Shown one piece after another: positions 1-7,663 of a stretch of DNA of 59,784 nt. The translations under genes were made by a program, and so were the position numbers. Below the pieces are notes generated by a model. That model was given only the letters and a program-made list of their open reading frames with translations. It searched no databases and had not been told where the DNA came from. Numbering within the stretch: position 1 is the first letter of the stretch; each line of letters opens with the position of its first letter. The stretch covers positions 1-59,784 of the forward strand of contig JAQGOK010000091.1 of the NCBI GenBank assembly GCA_028293645.1, given 5' to 3'. The DNA is from Chthoniobacter sp. GTDB lineage: Bacteria; Verrucomicrobiota; Verrucomicrobiia; Chthoniobacterales; Chthoniobacteraceae.

Positions 1-99
1 TCCAACGAGCAACAGATGATCTGGCGCGGCCCACAGGCGACCACGCTGGAAAAGCGTGCCGCTGCCGGGAATCCGCCGGTAAACGCTACGGGAGGGTGA
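1..99 (+). CDS. possible C-terminal fragment of a gene cut by the window edge
   Basis: Frame 1 is open from the first base to a TGA at 97-99 and gives 32 residues with a sensible composition (begins SNEQQMIWRG, ends NPPVNATGG). Its end overlaps the end of the minus-strand zinc-ribbon gene by 14 bases, in a convergent arrangement. I do not recognise the family. The open stretch is short enough to be chance, so this is only a possible gene end. Confidence 0.3.
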   Translation, partial: SNEQQMIWRGPQATTLEKRAAAGNPPVNATGG

Positions 100-700
100 A
101 GGGAGTGGAGCCACCGGAAAACTGAAGGAGAAGATTCTTGCCGAGGAAAAAGGAGAGAGCGAGTTCGGCCAGTGGCACCACGAAGGCGAGCGCGTAGAGA
201 ACGATCTTGCGGTCGCCGGTAATGCTGCCCGGTCGAAAGAAGCCGAAGCAGGTCACGCCGAGCGAAGCCAGCGCCCAGATTGGCGTGAGCGGGTAAAAGA
301 TGAGCGGCAGGACCAACGCCATCAGCAATCCAATTCCCGGCCAGACGAGGCGGTATTGATCGAGGTTCTTGAGCGCGCCTTTCTTGCGTCCCGCCGAGAG
401 GCAGCTGGGACAAATGTGCCGCCCCTCCACTTCCAAATCGCAGAGCCCGCAAAGGAAACGTCCGCACGACTCGCACGCGATCGCGGCGCGTTTCTCCGCA
501 TGGAAGAAGCAACTCGCCTCCGAGGCATCGACCAGCGGTTCCCCGGGCCGGCCAAGCCGCGGCCCCGCGTAAAACGCGGGAAAAACATCGACCTGCAGTT
601 CCTGCCGGCATTTCAAGCACGGCGCAAAACGCCCGAGGTTAAACAACGTTTCCGGGATCGGTGTCCGGCACTTGGGACAGACCAGAGCTTGTGCAATCAC
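86..700 (-). CDS. zinc-ribbon / B-box-like membrane protein
   Basis: A 204-residue protein of unknown role. The N-terminus has one zinc-ribbon-like set of Cys pairs (C8/C11 and C28/C31). A second cluster at about residues 64-100 (C64, H67, C76, C79, C84, C87, H95, C97, C100) resembles a B-box zinc finger. After a basic linker (GRKKG) come about three hydrophobic helices (residues 118-190), so the zinc domains are probably cytoplasmic and membrane tethered. The start is GTG. It lies 27 bases downstream of the GYF_2 membrane protein gene and is probably in its operon. Cys-rich heads on small membrane proteins recur in this window (see the gene at 19838), but their function is unknown. Confidence 0.8.
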   Translation of the reverse strand: MIAQALVCPKCRTPIPETLFNLGRFAPCLKCRQELQVDVFPAFYAGPRLGRPGEPLVDASEASCFFHAEKRAAIACESCGRFLCGLCDLEVEGRHICPSCLSAGRKKGALKNLDQYRLVWPGIGLLMALVLPLIFYPLTPIWALASLGVTCFGFFRPGSITGDRKIVLYALAFVVPLAELALSFFLGKNLLLQFSGGSTPFTLP

Positions 701-727
701 GCGAGCGAAAGGTCCGCCGCCGTCGGC

Positions 728-1891
728 TCAGGTCAGCTCCCGGCGGCGGAAAATGTCTTCGTAAGCCACCATCAACGCACTGAATGCCAGCGGCAGCAGC
801 GTGAGCAACGCGAGCAACAGCAAGAAGCCCAGCAACACCCCGATTGCGACGGCGATCCCCGGATCACCAGTCGCGCCAAAACCGATGGCGGTCACCAGGA
901 AGAAGAGCAGCACCCCGGCGAGCAATATCCCGACGAGCAGCACCCCAGTCAGGAACAGCAGGCCGAAGATTTGCCACCAATGCATGCCGACAATGCGCCG
1001 GCTGAGGGTCATGGCGGGCCAGAATTCCAGCCGCTTATCCGTCACCAGTGGAAGAGCAAAGATCCAACCGACGGTGAGGTAAATCGCCACACCCACGCCG
1101 ATCAGCAGCAACGCGATTCCTAACAAAACGCCGCCGATTGATGGATCGCCGGTGCCACGATTCACCAAGGCGACTGCGACCAGGCCGGGAACAAGGCACG
1201 GGACGATTGCCAGGGTGGTGAGCAGAGAAACACCGATCAGGTGTCCCCAACCGCGGCTGAAGCCCTGGAACGCGTCACCGACCGTTGCGGGTTCTCCCCG
1301 CAAGCACTTCAGGATCATCCAATAAAGACCGCCAACGAGCGGTCCCTGCAAAATCAACCCGCTGGGAGGAAGCAGGCCCGCCGTGAAGATCAAGAGGTGG
1401 ACGAGGAAGGTGGATCCCACACAGAGCCAAAAGTTCCGCCTCACCAGCATCCATCCGCGGCCGATGCAATCGCTCGCACTGATGTTCCAGCCGGCCGCCT
1501 CGACTCGTTGGGCGATCGCCTCCGCATCTTCGATCGCACCGTCGCCGCTGATGCCTTCGCGGATGCGCTGCAGGACCAGGTGCTTGTATTCGGCGCTGAC
1601 AAGCTTGCCGTCGATTTCCACGAGTTCGCTGCGCGGCAGGATGCGGCCGGACTCGCTGCACACCCCCATCGGGACTGCAGGTTGGCGCGGCGCCTCCGTC
1701 TCATCGGCGGGCGTCGGCGAAACTGGAACTGCCGGATCGTAACCGCTCTGCGCGAGCGGGGTCCAATTCGCCATTCCATCCCGCCAGACCAGGGTCTCCG
1801 GACGGATGGTTCCGCCACGCACCAGATTGCCGAAAGCCGCTTCATCCACAGGGCCGCGGCGGTCGTTATTTTCGGCGTAATACCAAGTCAT
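728..1891 (-). CDS. GYF_2 (DUF4339) domain multi-pass membrane protein
   Basis: A 387-residue protein. Residues 1-50 form a GYF_2 domain (begins MTWYYAENND, then a WRDGM-W core typical of the family), a module thought to bind proline-rich peptides. A hydrophilic stretch of about 100 residues follows, then about six membrane helices rich in Gly/Leu/Val, resembling DUF975-like or glycerophosphodiester-phosphodiesterase membrane domains. I chose the ATG at 1891 because the GYF_2 fold begins exactly there; an in-frame TTG at 1954 would add 21 unstructured residues. It lies between the YmdB-like gene upstream and the zinc-ribbon membrane protein downstream, all on the minus strand. Its role is unknown; the N-terminal adaptor suggests a membrane scaffold. 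Confidence 0.85.
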   Translation of the reverse strand: MTWYYAENNDRRGPVDEAAFGNLVRGGTIRPETLVWRDGMANWTPLAQSGYDPAVPVSPTPADETEAPRQPAVPMGVCSESGRILPRSELVEIDGKLVSAEYKHLVLQRIREGISGDGAIEDAEAIAQRVEAAGWNISASDCIGRGWMLVRRNFWLCVGSTFLVHLLIFTAGLLPPSGLILQGPLVGGLYWMILKCLRGEPATVGDAFQGFSRGWGHLIGVSLLTTLAIVPCLVPGLVAVALVNRGTGDPSIGGVLLGIALLLIGVGVAIYLTVGWIFALPLVTDKRLEFWPAMTLSRRIVGMHWWQIFGLLFLTGVLLVGILLAGVLLFFLVTAIGFGATGDPGIAVAIGVLLGFLLLLALLTLLPLAFSALMVAYEDIFRRRELT

Positions 1892-2020
1892 GGGAGGGCT
1901 GAGATTGGCTCGAGGTTGCGGCGCGCACGGTGCGGAAACAGGGTCGGATTGCAAAGGCTTTTCCGATCCCGCAACGCTGCCGAACCGTCGCGTGTCTCCA
2001 TGGCCTTGGGCATCCCCGGG

Positions 2021-2833
2021 CTAACCGCGATCGTAGGCATACTGCGCTGCGTCGTAGGCATGCGCGATTCGTTCGATGCGCAGAGCTCGGCCGGTTTGCT
2101 CGTCGATCTCAATCAACGCGCCATTCACTTTCACGGCGCCGCGCGCGACTGGAAACATCACCGGGCGGCCGGTCAGAAACCGTTGCAGGATCGGCTCGAT
2201 CTCCCGGCCCAGCACGCTTTCGGTCGGTCCGCACATTCCTGCATCGCAGAGGAAAGCAGTGCCGCCGGGAAAGATCTGCTCATCCGCCGTTTGCGTGTGG
2301 GTGTGGGTCCCACAGACCGCGCTGACCTGCCCGTCGAGGAAGCGGCCCAGCGCGATCTTCTCACTCGTGGTTTCCGCGTGGGCATCGACAAAAATCACCG
2401 GCGTCTCCGCACGCAGCCGTGTGACTTCTGCCTGCACGGCGAGGAAGGGATTCTCGAGTGGCGGGTTCATGAAGGTGCGCCCCTGTACGTTGATCACGGC
2501 GATTTTGCCCTTGGACGTTTCCAGGACAATCGAGCCGCCGCCCGGCGTTCCGGGCGGATAATTGATCGGGCGCAAGAGGCGCGGCTCGATTTCAATGAAA
2601 GGCACGATATCGCGCTGGTCCCAGATGTGATCGCCGCTGGTGATCACCGCGACGCCCGCCCGCAGCAAATCGATTGCGATCTTCGGGGTGATGCCACGCC
2701 CGTTCGCGGCGTTCTCCCCGTTCACCACCACGAAATCCACGCCGCGATTCTCTTTAAACCATGGCACCAGATCGATCACGGCGCGCCGGCCCGGTTCTCC
2801 GACAATATCCCCGAGGAAAAGCAGCTTCAGCAT
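2021..2833 (-). CDS. ymdB: YmdB-like metallophosphoesterase (TIGR00282 family)
   Basis: A 270-residue member of the YmdB/TIGR00282 family, which in Bacillus hydrolyses 2',3'-cyclic nucleotides and affects biofilm and motility decisions. The di-metal ligands are visible: D9 in FLGDIVG, E40-N41 in VNGENAANG, H69 in SGDHIWDQRD, a His in VDAHAETTSEK, and the paired His in GTHTHTQTAD. Its length is normal for the family. The ATG at 2833 starts directly at the first beta strand (MLKLLFLGDI); a GTG at 2854 is also in frame but adds only seven residues. It is the first gene of a probable minus-strand operon with the GYF_2 and zinc-ribbon membrane proteins. The family assignment is strong; the substrate in this organism is not known. 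Confidence 0.93.
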   Translation of the reverse strand: MLKLLFLGDIVGEPGRRAVIDLVPWFKENRGVDFVVVNGENAANGRGITPKIAIDLLRAGVAVITSGDHIWDQRDIVPFIEIEPRLLRPINYPPGTPGGGSIVLETSKGKIAVINVQGRTFMNPPLENPFLAVQAEVTRLRAETPVIFVDAHAETTSEKIALGRFLDGQVSAVCGTHTHTQTADEQIFPGGTAFLCDAGMCGPTESVLGREIEPILQRFLTGRPVMFPVARGAVKVNGALIEIDEQTGRALRIERIAHAYDAAQYAYDRG

Positions 2834-2943
2834 TGGCGCACAACTATCGGGCACTGGAAATCAGGGCACGCAGAATGTTCGACCGCGTTTGATTTCCACG
2901 TCGATGGACACGCCATCGCGTTTGCATTACGGAAAACGCCGCC

Positions 2944-4236
2944 ATGAAAATCCGCATTCGAGAGTTGGTCCTGGCGCTCCTCTTTTCGCTCTCCACCGCG
3001 GCCGCATTTTCCCAGCGCATCAGCCCCCTGGCGCCGGCTCCGGACTGGTCGCGACTGGAGGCGTATCAGGAAACGATCACGCGCGGCGAATTCAAGGCGC
3101 TGCTCGACGAGGTTTACGCACCCGGCGGCGCGGCGCAGGGGGTGATCGAGATTGCAGAAGACGCCGCGGTCATCAAAACCGCACTGGTTCCGCCCGCCGA
3201 GTTCCGGCTGCGCTTTGCCAAAGACGCAGCGAGCGCCAGGCCAGTGCCGCGTTGGTGGCGACCCGCGGCCACCCTCGGCGTGGCCCCGGCCGAACTGCCT
3301 TTGCAAGGCGTGAAGATCGCCATCGATCCCGGTCACATCGGGGGCGACTGGGCGAAGATGGAGGAACGCTGGTTCCGCATCGGCGAATCGAAACCGGTGG
3401 CCGAAGGCGAGATGACGCTCCTCGTGGCGCGGTGGCTGGCGCCGCAGTTGCGGGCGTTCGGCGCCGAAGTCTCGCTCGTGCGCGATGCGCTGGCGCCGGT
3501 GACTTCGCAGCGGCCGGAAACGTTGCACGAAGCCGCACGCGCAGAGCTTGCCCTCGAAGGGGTTCACGAGCCGCGTTTGACCTACGACGCTGCTCAGAAG
3601 GATGATCCCGGCCGCGGGCAGACCGTGCAGTGGCACAGCGAACGCCTCTTCTATCGCATCAGCGAAATCCGGACGCGCGCCGAGCTCGTGAACCGGCGGC
3701 TTCAGCCGGACCTCATCCTGTGCCTGCACTTCAATGCGGAAGCGTGGGGCGGCGATCCGAAGAACCCGCAATTCGTCCCGCGCAACCATCTGCACGTGCT
3801 CGTGAACGGCTGCTATTCTGCCGGCGAGCTCCGCTTTGACGACCAGCGCAGCGAGCTCCTGCACAAGCTGCTGAACCGTTCGTTCGCCGAGGAGACGGCC
3901 GCCTCCGAAGCAATCGCCGCCAGCATCGCGCTTGCCGCCGGGTTGCCCCCTTACACTTACACGACTGGGAATGCGCGCCGGGTGGGCGACAGCCCATTCG
4001 TCTGGGCGCGGAATCTATTGGCCAATCGGCTCTACGAAGCTCCGGTCGTGTTCCTCGAGCCTTACGTGATGAACAGCGAGGAAGTCTGGGCGCGCGTACA
4101 AGCCGGAGACTACGAAGGCGAACGAATGGTCGCGGGATCCATGCGCAAGAGCCTCATCCGCGAATACGCCGACGCTGTCGCCGTGGGGGTTCGCGACTAT
4201 TTCGCGAAAGCGCGTCAGACTCAGGTCGTGAAATAA
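2944..4236 (+). CDS. N-acetylmuramoyl-L-alanine amidase (Amidase_3-like), secreted
   Basis: A 430-residue protein with an N-terminal signal sequence (hydrophobic residues 7-22, cut near AFSQ). From about residue 123 it has an Amidase_3 core: H131 in AIDPGHIGGD, an acidic ligand near residues 154-156 in VAEGEMTLL, and H262 in LCLHFNAEAWG. A late Glu in VVFLEPYVMNSEE fits the catalytic Glu. The family cleaves the bond between N-acetylmuramic acid and L-Ala in periplasmic peptidoglycan. Between the second and third ligands there is an insertion of about 80 residues that is larger than usual. It is divergent from the YmdB gene and probably transcribed alone. The family call is good; the biological role (cell division or recycling) is open. 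Confidence 0.85.
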   Translation: MKIRIRELVLALLFSLSTAAAFSQRISPLAPAPDWSRLEAYQETITRGEFKALLDEVYAPGGAAQGVIEIAEDAAVIKTALVPPAEFRLRFAKDAASARPVPRWWRPAATLGVAPAELPLQGVKIAIDPGHIGGDWAKMEERWFRIGESKPVAEGEMTLLVARWLAPQLRAFGAEVSLVRDALAPVTSQRPETLHEAARAELALEGVHEPRLTYDAAQKDDPGRGQTVQWHSERLFYRISEIRTRAELVNRRLQPDLILCLHFNAEAWGGDPKNPQFVPRNHLHVLVNGCYSAGELRFDDQRSELLHKLLNRSFAEETAASEAIAASIALAAGLPPYTYTTGNARRVGDSPFVWARNLLANRLYEAPVVFLEPYVMNSEEVWARVQAGDYEGERMVAGSMRKSLIREYADAVAVGVRDYFAKARQTQVVK

Positions 4237-4246
4237 ACCGCGCCAA

Positions 4247-4312
4247 CTGTAGGGGAACCCGTTGGGTTCCCCGGATTTCTGGAGAAGCGGGAACCTGGCA
4301 GGTTCCCTACAG
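4247..4312. repeat. nested palindromic repeat element
   Basis: A 66-base element just after the amidase gene. It has an outer inverted repeat (CTGTAGGGGAACC at 4247 against GGTTCCCTACAG ending at 4312). Inside are two smaller perfect hairpins: GGGGAACCC-GTT-GGGTTCCCC (4252-4272) and GGGAACCT-GGC-AGGTTCCC (4289-4307). There is no T-tract, so it does not look like a simple terminator. The architecture resembles dispersed palindromic (REP/BIME-like) elements. Only one copy is present in this window, so dispersal is an inference. Confidence 0.7.
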
Positions 4313-4329
4313 CCGCGCCCCGAACTCCC

Positions 4330-4965
4330 TCAGGTCGTGCCGAAATAACGATCGCCCGCATCGCCCAAGCCGGGGACGATGTAAGCACGGTCGTTCAATT
4401 CGCGATCCAGCGCGGCGGTGAAGATCTGCACATCGGGGTGGGCGTCGCGAACCTGCGCAACTCCCGCCGGGCAGCTCACCAAACAGACGAAGCGGATCGA
4501 AGTCGCGCCTGCCTCCTTGAGCTGCGCGACCGCGGCCGTCGCGCTCCAACCCGTCGCCAGCATCGGATCGACGAGCAGGACATCCGCCTCCGCGAGGTGC
4601 GCGGGCGCTTTGAAATAATAGCTCTCCGGACGGCGCGTCTCCTCATTCCGCACGAGACCGATGTGCGCAACGCTGACATCCGGCAGCAGGTCCAGCATTC
4701 CCTCCACCAAACCCAGCCCCGCCCGCAAGATCGGCGCGACGATAATCGGCCGCACGAGTGCCGCGCCTTCAGTTTCAGCGAGCGGCGTCTGCACGCGCAC
4801 GGCCCGGGTGGCGAGATCGCGCGTAGCTTCGAAGACCATCAGCGTCGCCAACTCGTTGAGCCGCGCACGGAACACCGCGGAAGTGGTCTGCGCATCGCGC
4901 AACTCGGTCATCTTCACCCGAATGAGCGGGTGATCGATGACAGTGACTCCGGAAAGATTTGGCAC
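4330..4965 (-). CDS. upp: uracil phosphoribosyltransferase
   Basis: A 211-residue Upp, which makes UMP from uracil and PRPP in pyrimidine salvage. The type I phosphoribosyltransferase PRPP loop is at residues 129-142 (VLLVDPMLATGWSA), and the C-terminal uracil-binding end reads YIVPGLGDAGDRYFGT, as in the family. The family usually has Gly or Asn where this loop has Trp140; the codon TGG is clear in the sequence. The start is GTG at 4965 and the length is normal. It converges on the amidase gene across the palindromic repeat. The identification is firm. Confidence 0.95.
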   Translation of the reverse strand: MPNLSGVTVIDHPLIRVKMTELRDAQTTSAVFRARLNELATLMVFEATRDLATRAVRVQTPLAETEGAALVRPIIVAPILRAGLGLVEGMLDLLPDVSVAHIGLVRNEETRRPESYYFKAPAHLAEADVLLVDPMLATGWSATAAVAQLKEAGATSIRFVCLVSCPAGVAQVRDAHPDVQIFTAALDRELNDRAYIVPGLGDAGDRYFGTT

Positions 4966-5107
4966 AGTCGGGTTCTAGCGAAGCGCCTGCGCCTTGTCAC
5001 TCTCGCGACCGGAACTGCACGCCCGGATACCACTCCGCTCGCTGGATCAGCCCCATCACCGCAATCGGCACGGTCGCCGACAGCTCGAAACTCGTTTCGT
5101 CATCCTT

Positions 5108-5224
5108 ATGGGCGACGATTCTCCGAAAAACAAACACAAGCTGGTGGAGCAGAAACACGAGGAGCACGTGAAGAAGGAAGAAGCGAAGCACGAGAACGCC
5201 GAAGTCCAGCATCACCATTCGTAG
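5108..5224 (+). CDS. tiny Lys/Glu/His-rich protein, unrecognised
   Basis: A 38-residue reading frame starting MGDDSPKNKHK and continuing with Lys-Glu-His-rich sequence to a TAG at 5222-5224. After that stop the same frame continues for 17 acidic codons to a second TAG at 5276-5278, about 20 bases before a strong terminator. A longer upstream start at 4994 exists, but those residues are Arg/His-rich and look non-coding. The plus-strand terminator supports a plus-strand transcript here. The opposite strand also has an 82-codon frame (4997-5245), which I consider a shadow. No Shine-Dalgarno sequence is visible. This is either a small soluble protein or part of a small RNA. Confidence 0.45.
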   Translation: MGDDSPKNKHKLVEQKHEEHVKKEEAKHENAEVQHHHS

Positions 5225-5297
5225 GAGCTTCCCGAGGCCGAACAAGTGGAAGGCGTTCCGAAGGTCGAGTCAGAGTAGGCCCTCCACCGCAGTCGAA

Positions 5298-5324
5298 CGC
5301 GCGCGGCGAACCGCGCGCGTTTTC
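5298..5324 (+). terminator. intrinsic terminator
   Basis: A 10-bp, almost purely G/C stem (ACGCGCGCGG at 5298-5307 against CCGCGCGCGT at 5312-5321) with a CGAA tetraloop, running directly into TTTT (5321-5324). The orientation fits plus-strand transcription, so it would end the transcript of the tiny ORF at 5108. On the minus strand no T-tract follows. Confidence 0.75.
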
Positions 5325-5346
5325 CTGCCTGGGTGCGGCGGGCGGC

Positions 5347-5946
5347 CTAACCCTTCAGCTTTGCCGCAATCCCGGCAACGTGTTTGCCTTGGAACCGTGC
5401 TTGCGCGAGTTCCTTGATGGAAGGCTGCCGCGAACCGTCGGCTCCGGCATAACATGCCGCGCCCCAAGGCGAGCCGCCTTTCACCTCACTAATGTCCGCG
5501 AGTTCCGGGCAGGAGTAAGGCAGTCCGACATAGATCATCCCGTGATGCATCAGGTTACTCAGGAAGCTGATAATGGTGCTCTCATTGCCGCCGCCGGTGC
5601 CGGTGCTGGTAAAGACGCTGCTCACCTTGCCGACCAGCGCGCCCTTGACCCAAAGGCCGCCGGTCTGATCGAGGAAGTTGCGCATCTGCGCGGTCATGTT
5701 GCCGAACCGCGTCGGGCTGCCGAAGATGATGGCGTCGTAATCGCCGAGCTCTTTCGGTGAAGCCACCGGCGCACTCTGGTCGAGCTTGGCGCCGTATTGT
5801 TTCGCGATGTCTTCCGGCATCGTTTCGGGCACGCGCTTGAGCGTTACCTCAACGCCTTCGACGCTGCGTGCGCCTTCGGCGATCGCGCCAGCCATGGTTT
5901 CCACGTGGCCATACATGGAGTAGTAGAGAACGAGTAGTTTGGTCAT
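5347..5946 (-). CDS. wrbA: NAD(P)H:quinone oxidoreductase WrbA
   Basis: A 199-residue flavodoxin-fold protein of the WrbA family, which reduces quinones by two electrons with FMN and NAD(P)H and so avoids semiquinone radicals. The FMN phosphate loop is in [14 protein letters not shown] (residues 6-19), and the WrbA signature around the second FMN loop reads [10 protein letters not shown] followed by [10 protein letters not shown] Gly-Thr-Gly-rich segment ([11 protein letters not shown]) and a His pair before [10 protein letters not shown] also fit. Its length is normal. It follows the pirin gene by 38 bases on the same strand and probably shares its transcript, with the divergent LysR gene as likely regulator. 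Confidence 0.95.
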   Translation of the reverse strand: MTKLLVLYYSMYGHVETMAGAIAEGARSVEGVEVTLKRVPETMPEDIAKQYGAKLDQSAPVASPKELGDYDAIIFGSPTRFGNMTAQMRNFLDQTGGLWVKGALVGKVSSVFTSTGTGGGNESTIISFLSNLMHHGMIYVGLPYSCPELADISEVKGGSPWGAACYAGADGSRQPSIKELAQARFQGKHVAGIAAKLKG

Positions 5947-5984
5947 AAGTAGGTGATGTTAGTTGGTTGGTGGTTGTGGGTGAG

Positions 5985-6680
5985 TTAGTTCAGATCAAAG
6001 AGCAGCACTTGTGACGGCTTTACTCCGCGGAGAGTAACCGAAGGTTCGTCGCCGAAAGCCATGGCGTCGCCGCCGGCCAAGGTCTGGCCATTCAAAGTGA
6101 CTTCTCCTTCTGCGACGTGCAGCCAGGCGTGACGTTTGGGGGCAAAGGTGTGCGTTATTTCCTGATCGGCATCGACCTTCCCAAGCCAGAGATCAGCGTC
6201 TTGATGGATCGCCATGGATCCATCGCGGCCGCCCCTGCTGGTCACCAGATGGAACGTGCCGGAAGCGGCGTCCTTCATTGATTTCTCTTCGTAGCGCGGC
6301 GTGACGCCTTTTGCGTCCGGCTCGATCCAGATTTGCAGAAGATGCACCGCTTCCTGGCCGGAAGGGTTCTGCTCGCTGTGCAGCACGCCGGTGCCGGCGC
6401 TCATGTATTGGAACTCGCCCGGCGTGATGACGCGGCCGTTGCCCATCGAATCTTCATGCGCGAGTTCGCCACTGAGGATGTAGGTGATGATCTCCATGTC
6501 GCGGTGCGGATGCTTGCCAAAACCCATGCGCGGCATGACGAGATCGTCATTGATCACCCGCAAGCTGCGGAAGCCCATCCACTGCGGGTCGTAATAATCC
6601 GCGAAGCTAAAGGTGTGATACGAGTCGAGCCAGCCGTGCTCGGCATGGCCGCGGTCAATGCTCTTTCTTAATGTGATCAT
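5985..6680 (-). CDS. pirin family protein (YhhW-like bicupin)
   Basis: A 231-residue bicupin of the pirin/YhhW type. The metal ligands fall at H57 and H59 (GFGKHPHRDME) and H101 and E103 (GTGVLHSEQN), the same spacing as in the quercetinase-like YhhW protein. The family binds one Fe or other metal, and some members dioxygenate flavonols; here the activity is not proven. The start ATG (6678-6680) is unambiguous. It is the first gene of a pirin-wrbA pair, divergent from a LysR regulator 84 bases away, an arrangement common in proteobacteria for quinone or electrophile response. Confidence 0.92.
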   Translation of the reverse strand: MITLRKSIDRGHAEHGWLDSYHTFSFADYYDPQWMGFRSLRVINDDLVMPRMGFGKHPHRDMEIITYILSGELAHEDSMGNGRVITPGEFQYMSAGTGVLHSEQNPSGQEAVHLLQIWIEPDAKGVTPRYEEKSMKDAASGTFHLVTSRGGRDGSMAIHQDADLWLGKVDADQEITHTFAPKRHAWLHVAEGEVTLNGQTLAGGDAMAFGDEPSVTLRGVKPSQVLLFDLN

Positions 6681-6702
6681 GCTCGAAGCTTAGGCCGCCC
6701 GA

Positions 6703-6742
6703 GCCTGCTTCCGGAAATACCGTGTTCCTTGCCTTAGCAGGC
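6703..6742. promoter_or_regulatory. candidate LysR operator between pirin and LysR genes
   Basis: The 84-base divergent intergenic region has an inverted repeat GCCTGCT (6703-6709) and AGCAGGC (6736-6742). Inside it is a second imperfect dyad, GGAA-N8-TTCC (6713-6728). LysR-type proteins usually bind dyads in exactly this position. The match is by symmetry only; no consensus for this regulator is known to me. Confidence 0.35.
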
Positions 6743-6764
6743 CCAAAAGGCATGCTCGCGCACG

Positions 6765-7655
6765 ATGGAACTCCGCCACCTCCGCTATTTCGTTGCCGTC
6801 GCGGAGAGCGAAAACGTGACTCGCGCCGCAGCGAAACTGCGTGTGGCTCAACCCGCAGTCAGCCGACAGATCCGCGACCTCGAAGATGAACTCGGCCTCG
6901 CGTTGCTGGAGCGGACAGCGAAGTCCGTGCGCCTCACAGATGCTGGCCGCTTTTTCCTGACCGAAGCACGGGCCGTTCTGGAACGTGTCGAGGTGGCCGT
7001 GGCGCAGGTGCGCGCGGTGGCCGGCGGAGTGCGTGGCGAATTGCACGTCGGCTACGCGCCTTCGCTGACCGTGCAGATTCTGCCCCGCGCTTTGCGGCGC
7101 TTCCAGGCCGAGTTCCCCGGCGTCCGTGTGTCGTTGCATGACCTTTCGACCGAAGAAATGCTGGCCGGTATACGGGACGGCAAACTCGACGTGGCATTGC
7201 GCGTCCCGCCGCCGAAGGACCAGGAGCACGGCTTGCACTTTATTGAACTCGCACGCTTCCCTCTCTGTGCGGCCGTCCCGCCGGGGCACGCTCTCGCCGC
7301 GCGGCATCGATCCGTGACCATTGCCCGCGCCGCGGATGAACCGCTCATCGCTTACAGCCGCGCCGACTATCCCGAATATCACACCAGTCTCGAAACCATG
7401 TTCGCCAGGATCGGCAGGACCCCGCGGATCGCCGAGGAACACGACAGCGTCACGAGCCTCATCGCCGCAGTGGAAGCCGGCCGCGGGATCGCGCTGGTAC
7501 CGGGCTCGATGACCTGCCTGGTGGGCCCGCGCCTGAAGATCCTCCCGCTTACCCCTGCCCCGCCGCCGATTATCGTCGGCGCCATCACTCGCCAGGGCGA
7601 CGATTCACTGACCTCGCGGAGGTTCATCGCGGCGGCCGGCGAAGCCGAAAGCTGA
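6765..7655 (+). CDS. LysR family transcriptional regulator
   Basis: A 296-residue LysR-type regulator. Residues 1-60 form the winged helix-turn-helix (start MELRHLRYFVAVAE, then AAAKLRVAQPAVSRQIRDLE), followed by a linker helix and a periplasmic-binding-protein-like effector domain (about residues 88-290). It is transcribed divergently from the pirin-wrbA pair, which by family habit makes these genes its likely targets, possibly with autoregulation. The effector cannot be read from the sequence; a quinone or aromatic is an inference from its neighbours. Length and domain order are normal. Confidence 0.93.
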   Translation: MELRHLRYFVAVAESENVTRAAAKLRVAQPAVSRQIRDLEDELGLALLERTAKSVRLTDAGRFFLTEARAVLERVEVAVAQVRAVAGGVRGELHVGYAPSLTVQILPRALRRFQAEFPGVRVSLHDLSTEEMLAGIRDGKLDVALRVPPPKDQEHGLHFIELARFPLCAAVPPGHALAARHRSVTIARAADEPLIAYSRADYPEYHTSLETMFARIGRTPRIAEEHDSVTSLIAAVEAGRGIALVPGSMTCLVGPRLKILPLTPAPPPIIVGAITRQGDDSLTSRRFIAAAGEAES

Positions 7656-7663
7656 GCCAGGCG

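Noticed and set aside
1241-2947. A 568-codon plus-strand frame over the YmdB and GYF_2 genes
   Set aside because: It is antisense to two well-identified genes and has an Arg/His-rich, non-protein-like composition.
4997-5245. An 82-codon hydrophobic minus-strand frame upstream of upp
   Set aside because: The hydrophobic run is the mirror of the Lys/Glu/His-rich plus frame, and the terminator at 5298-5324 is oriented for the plus strand. It cannot be fully excluded.
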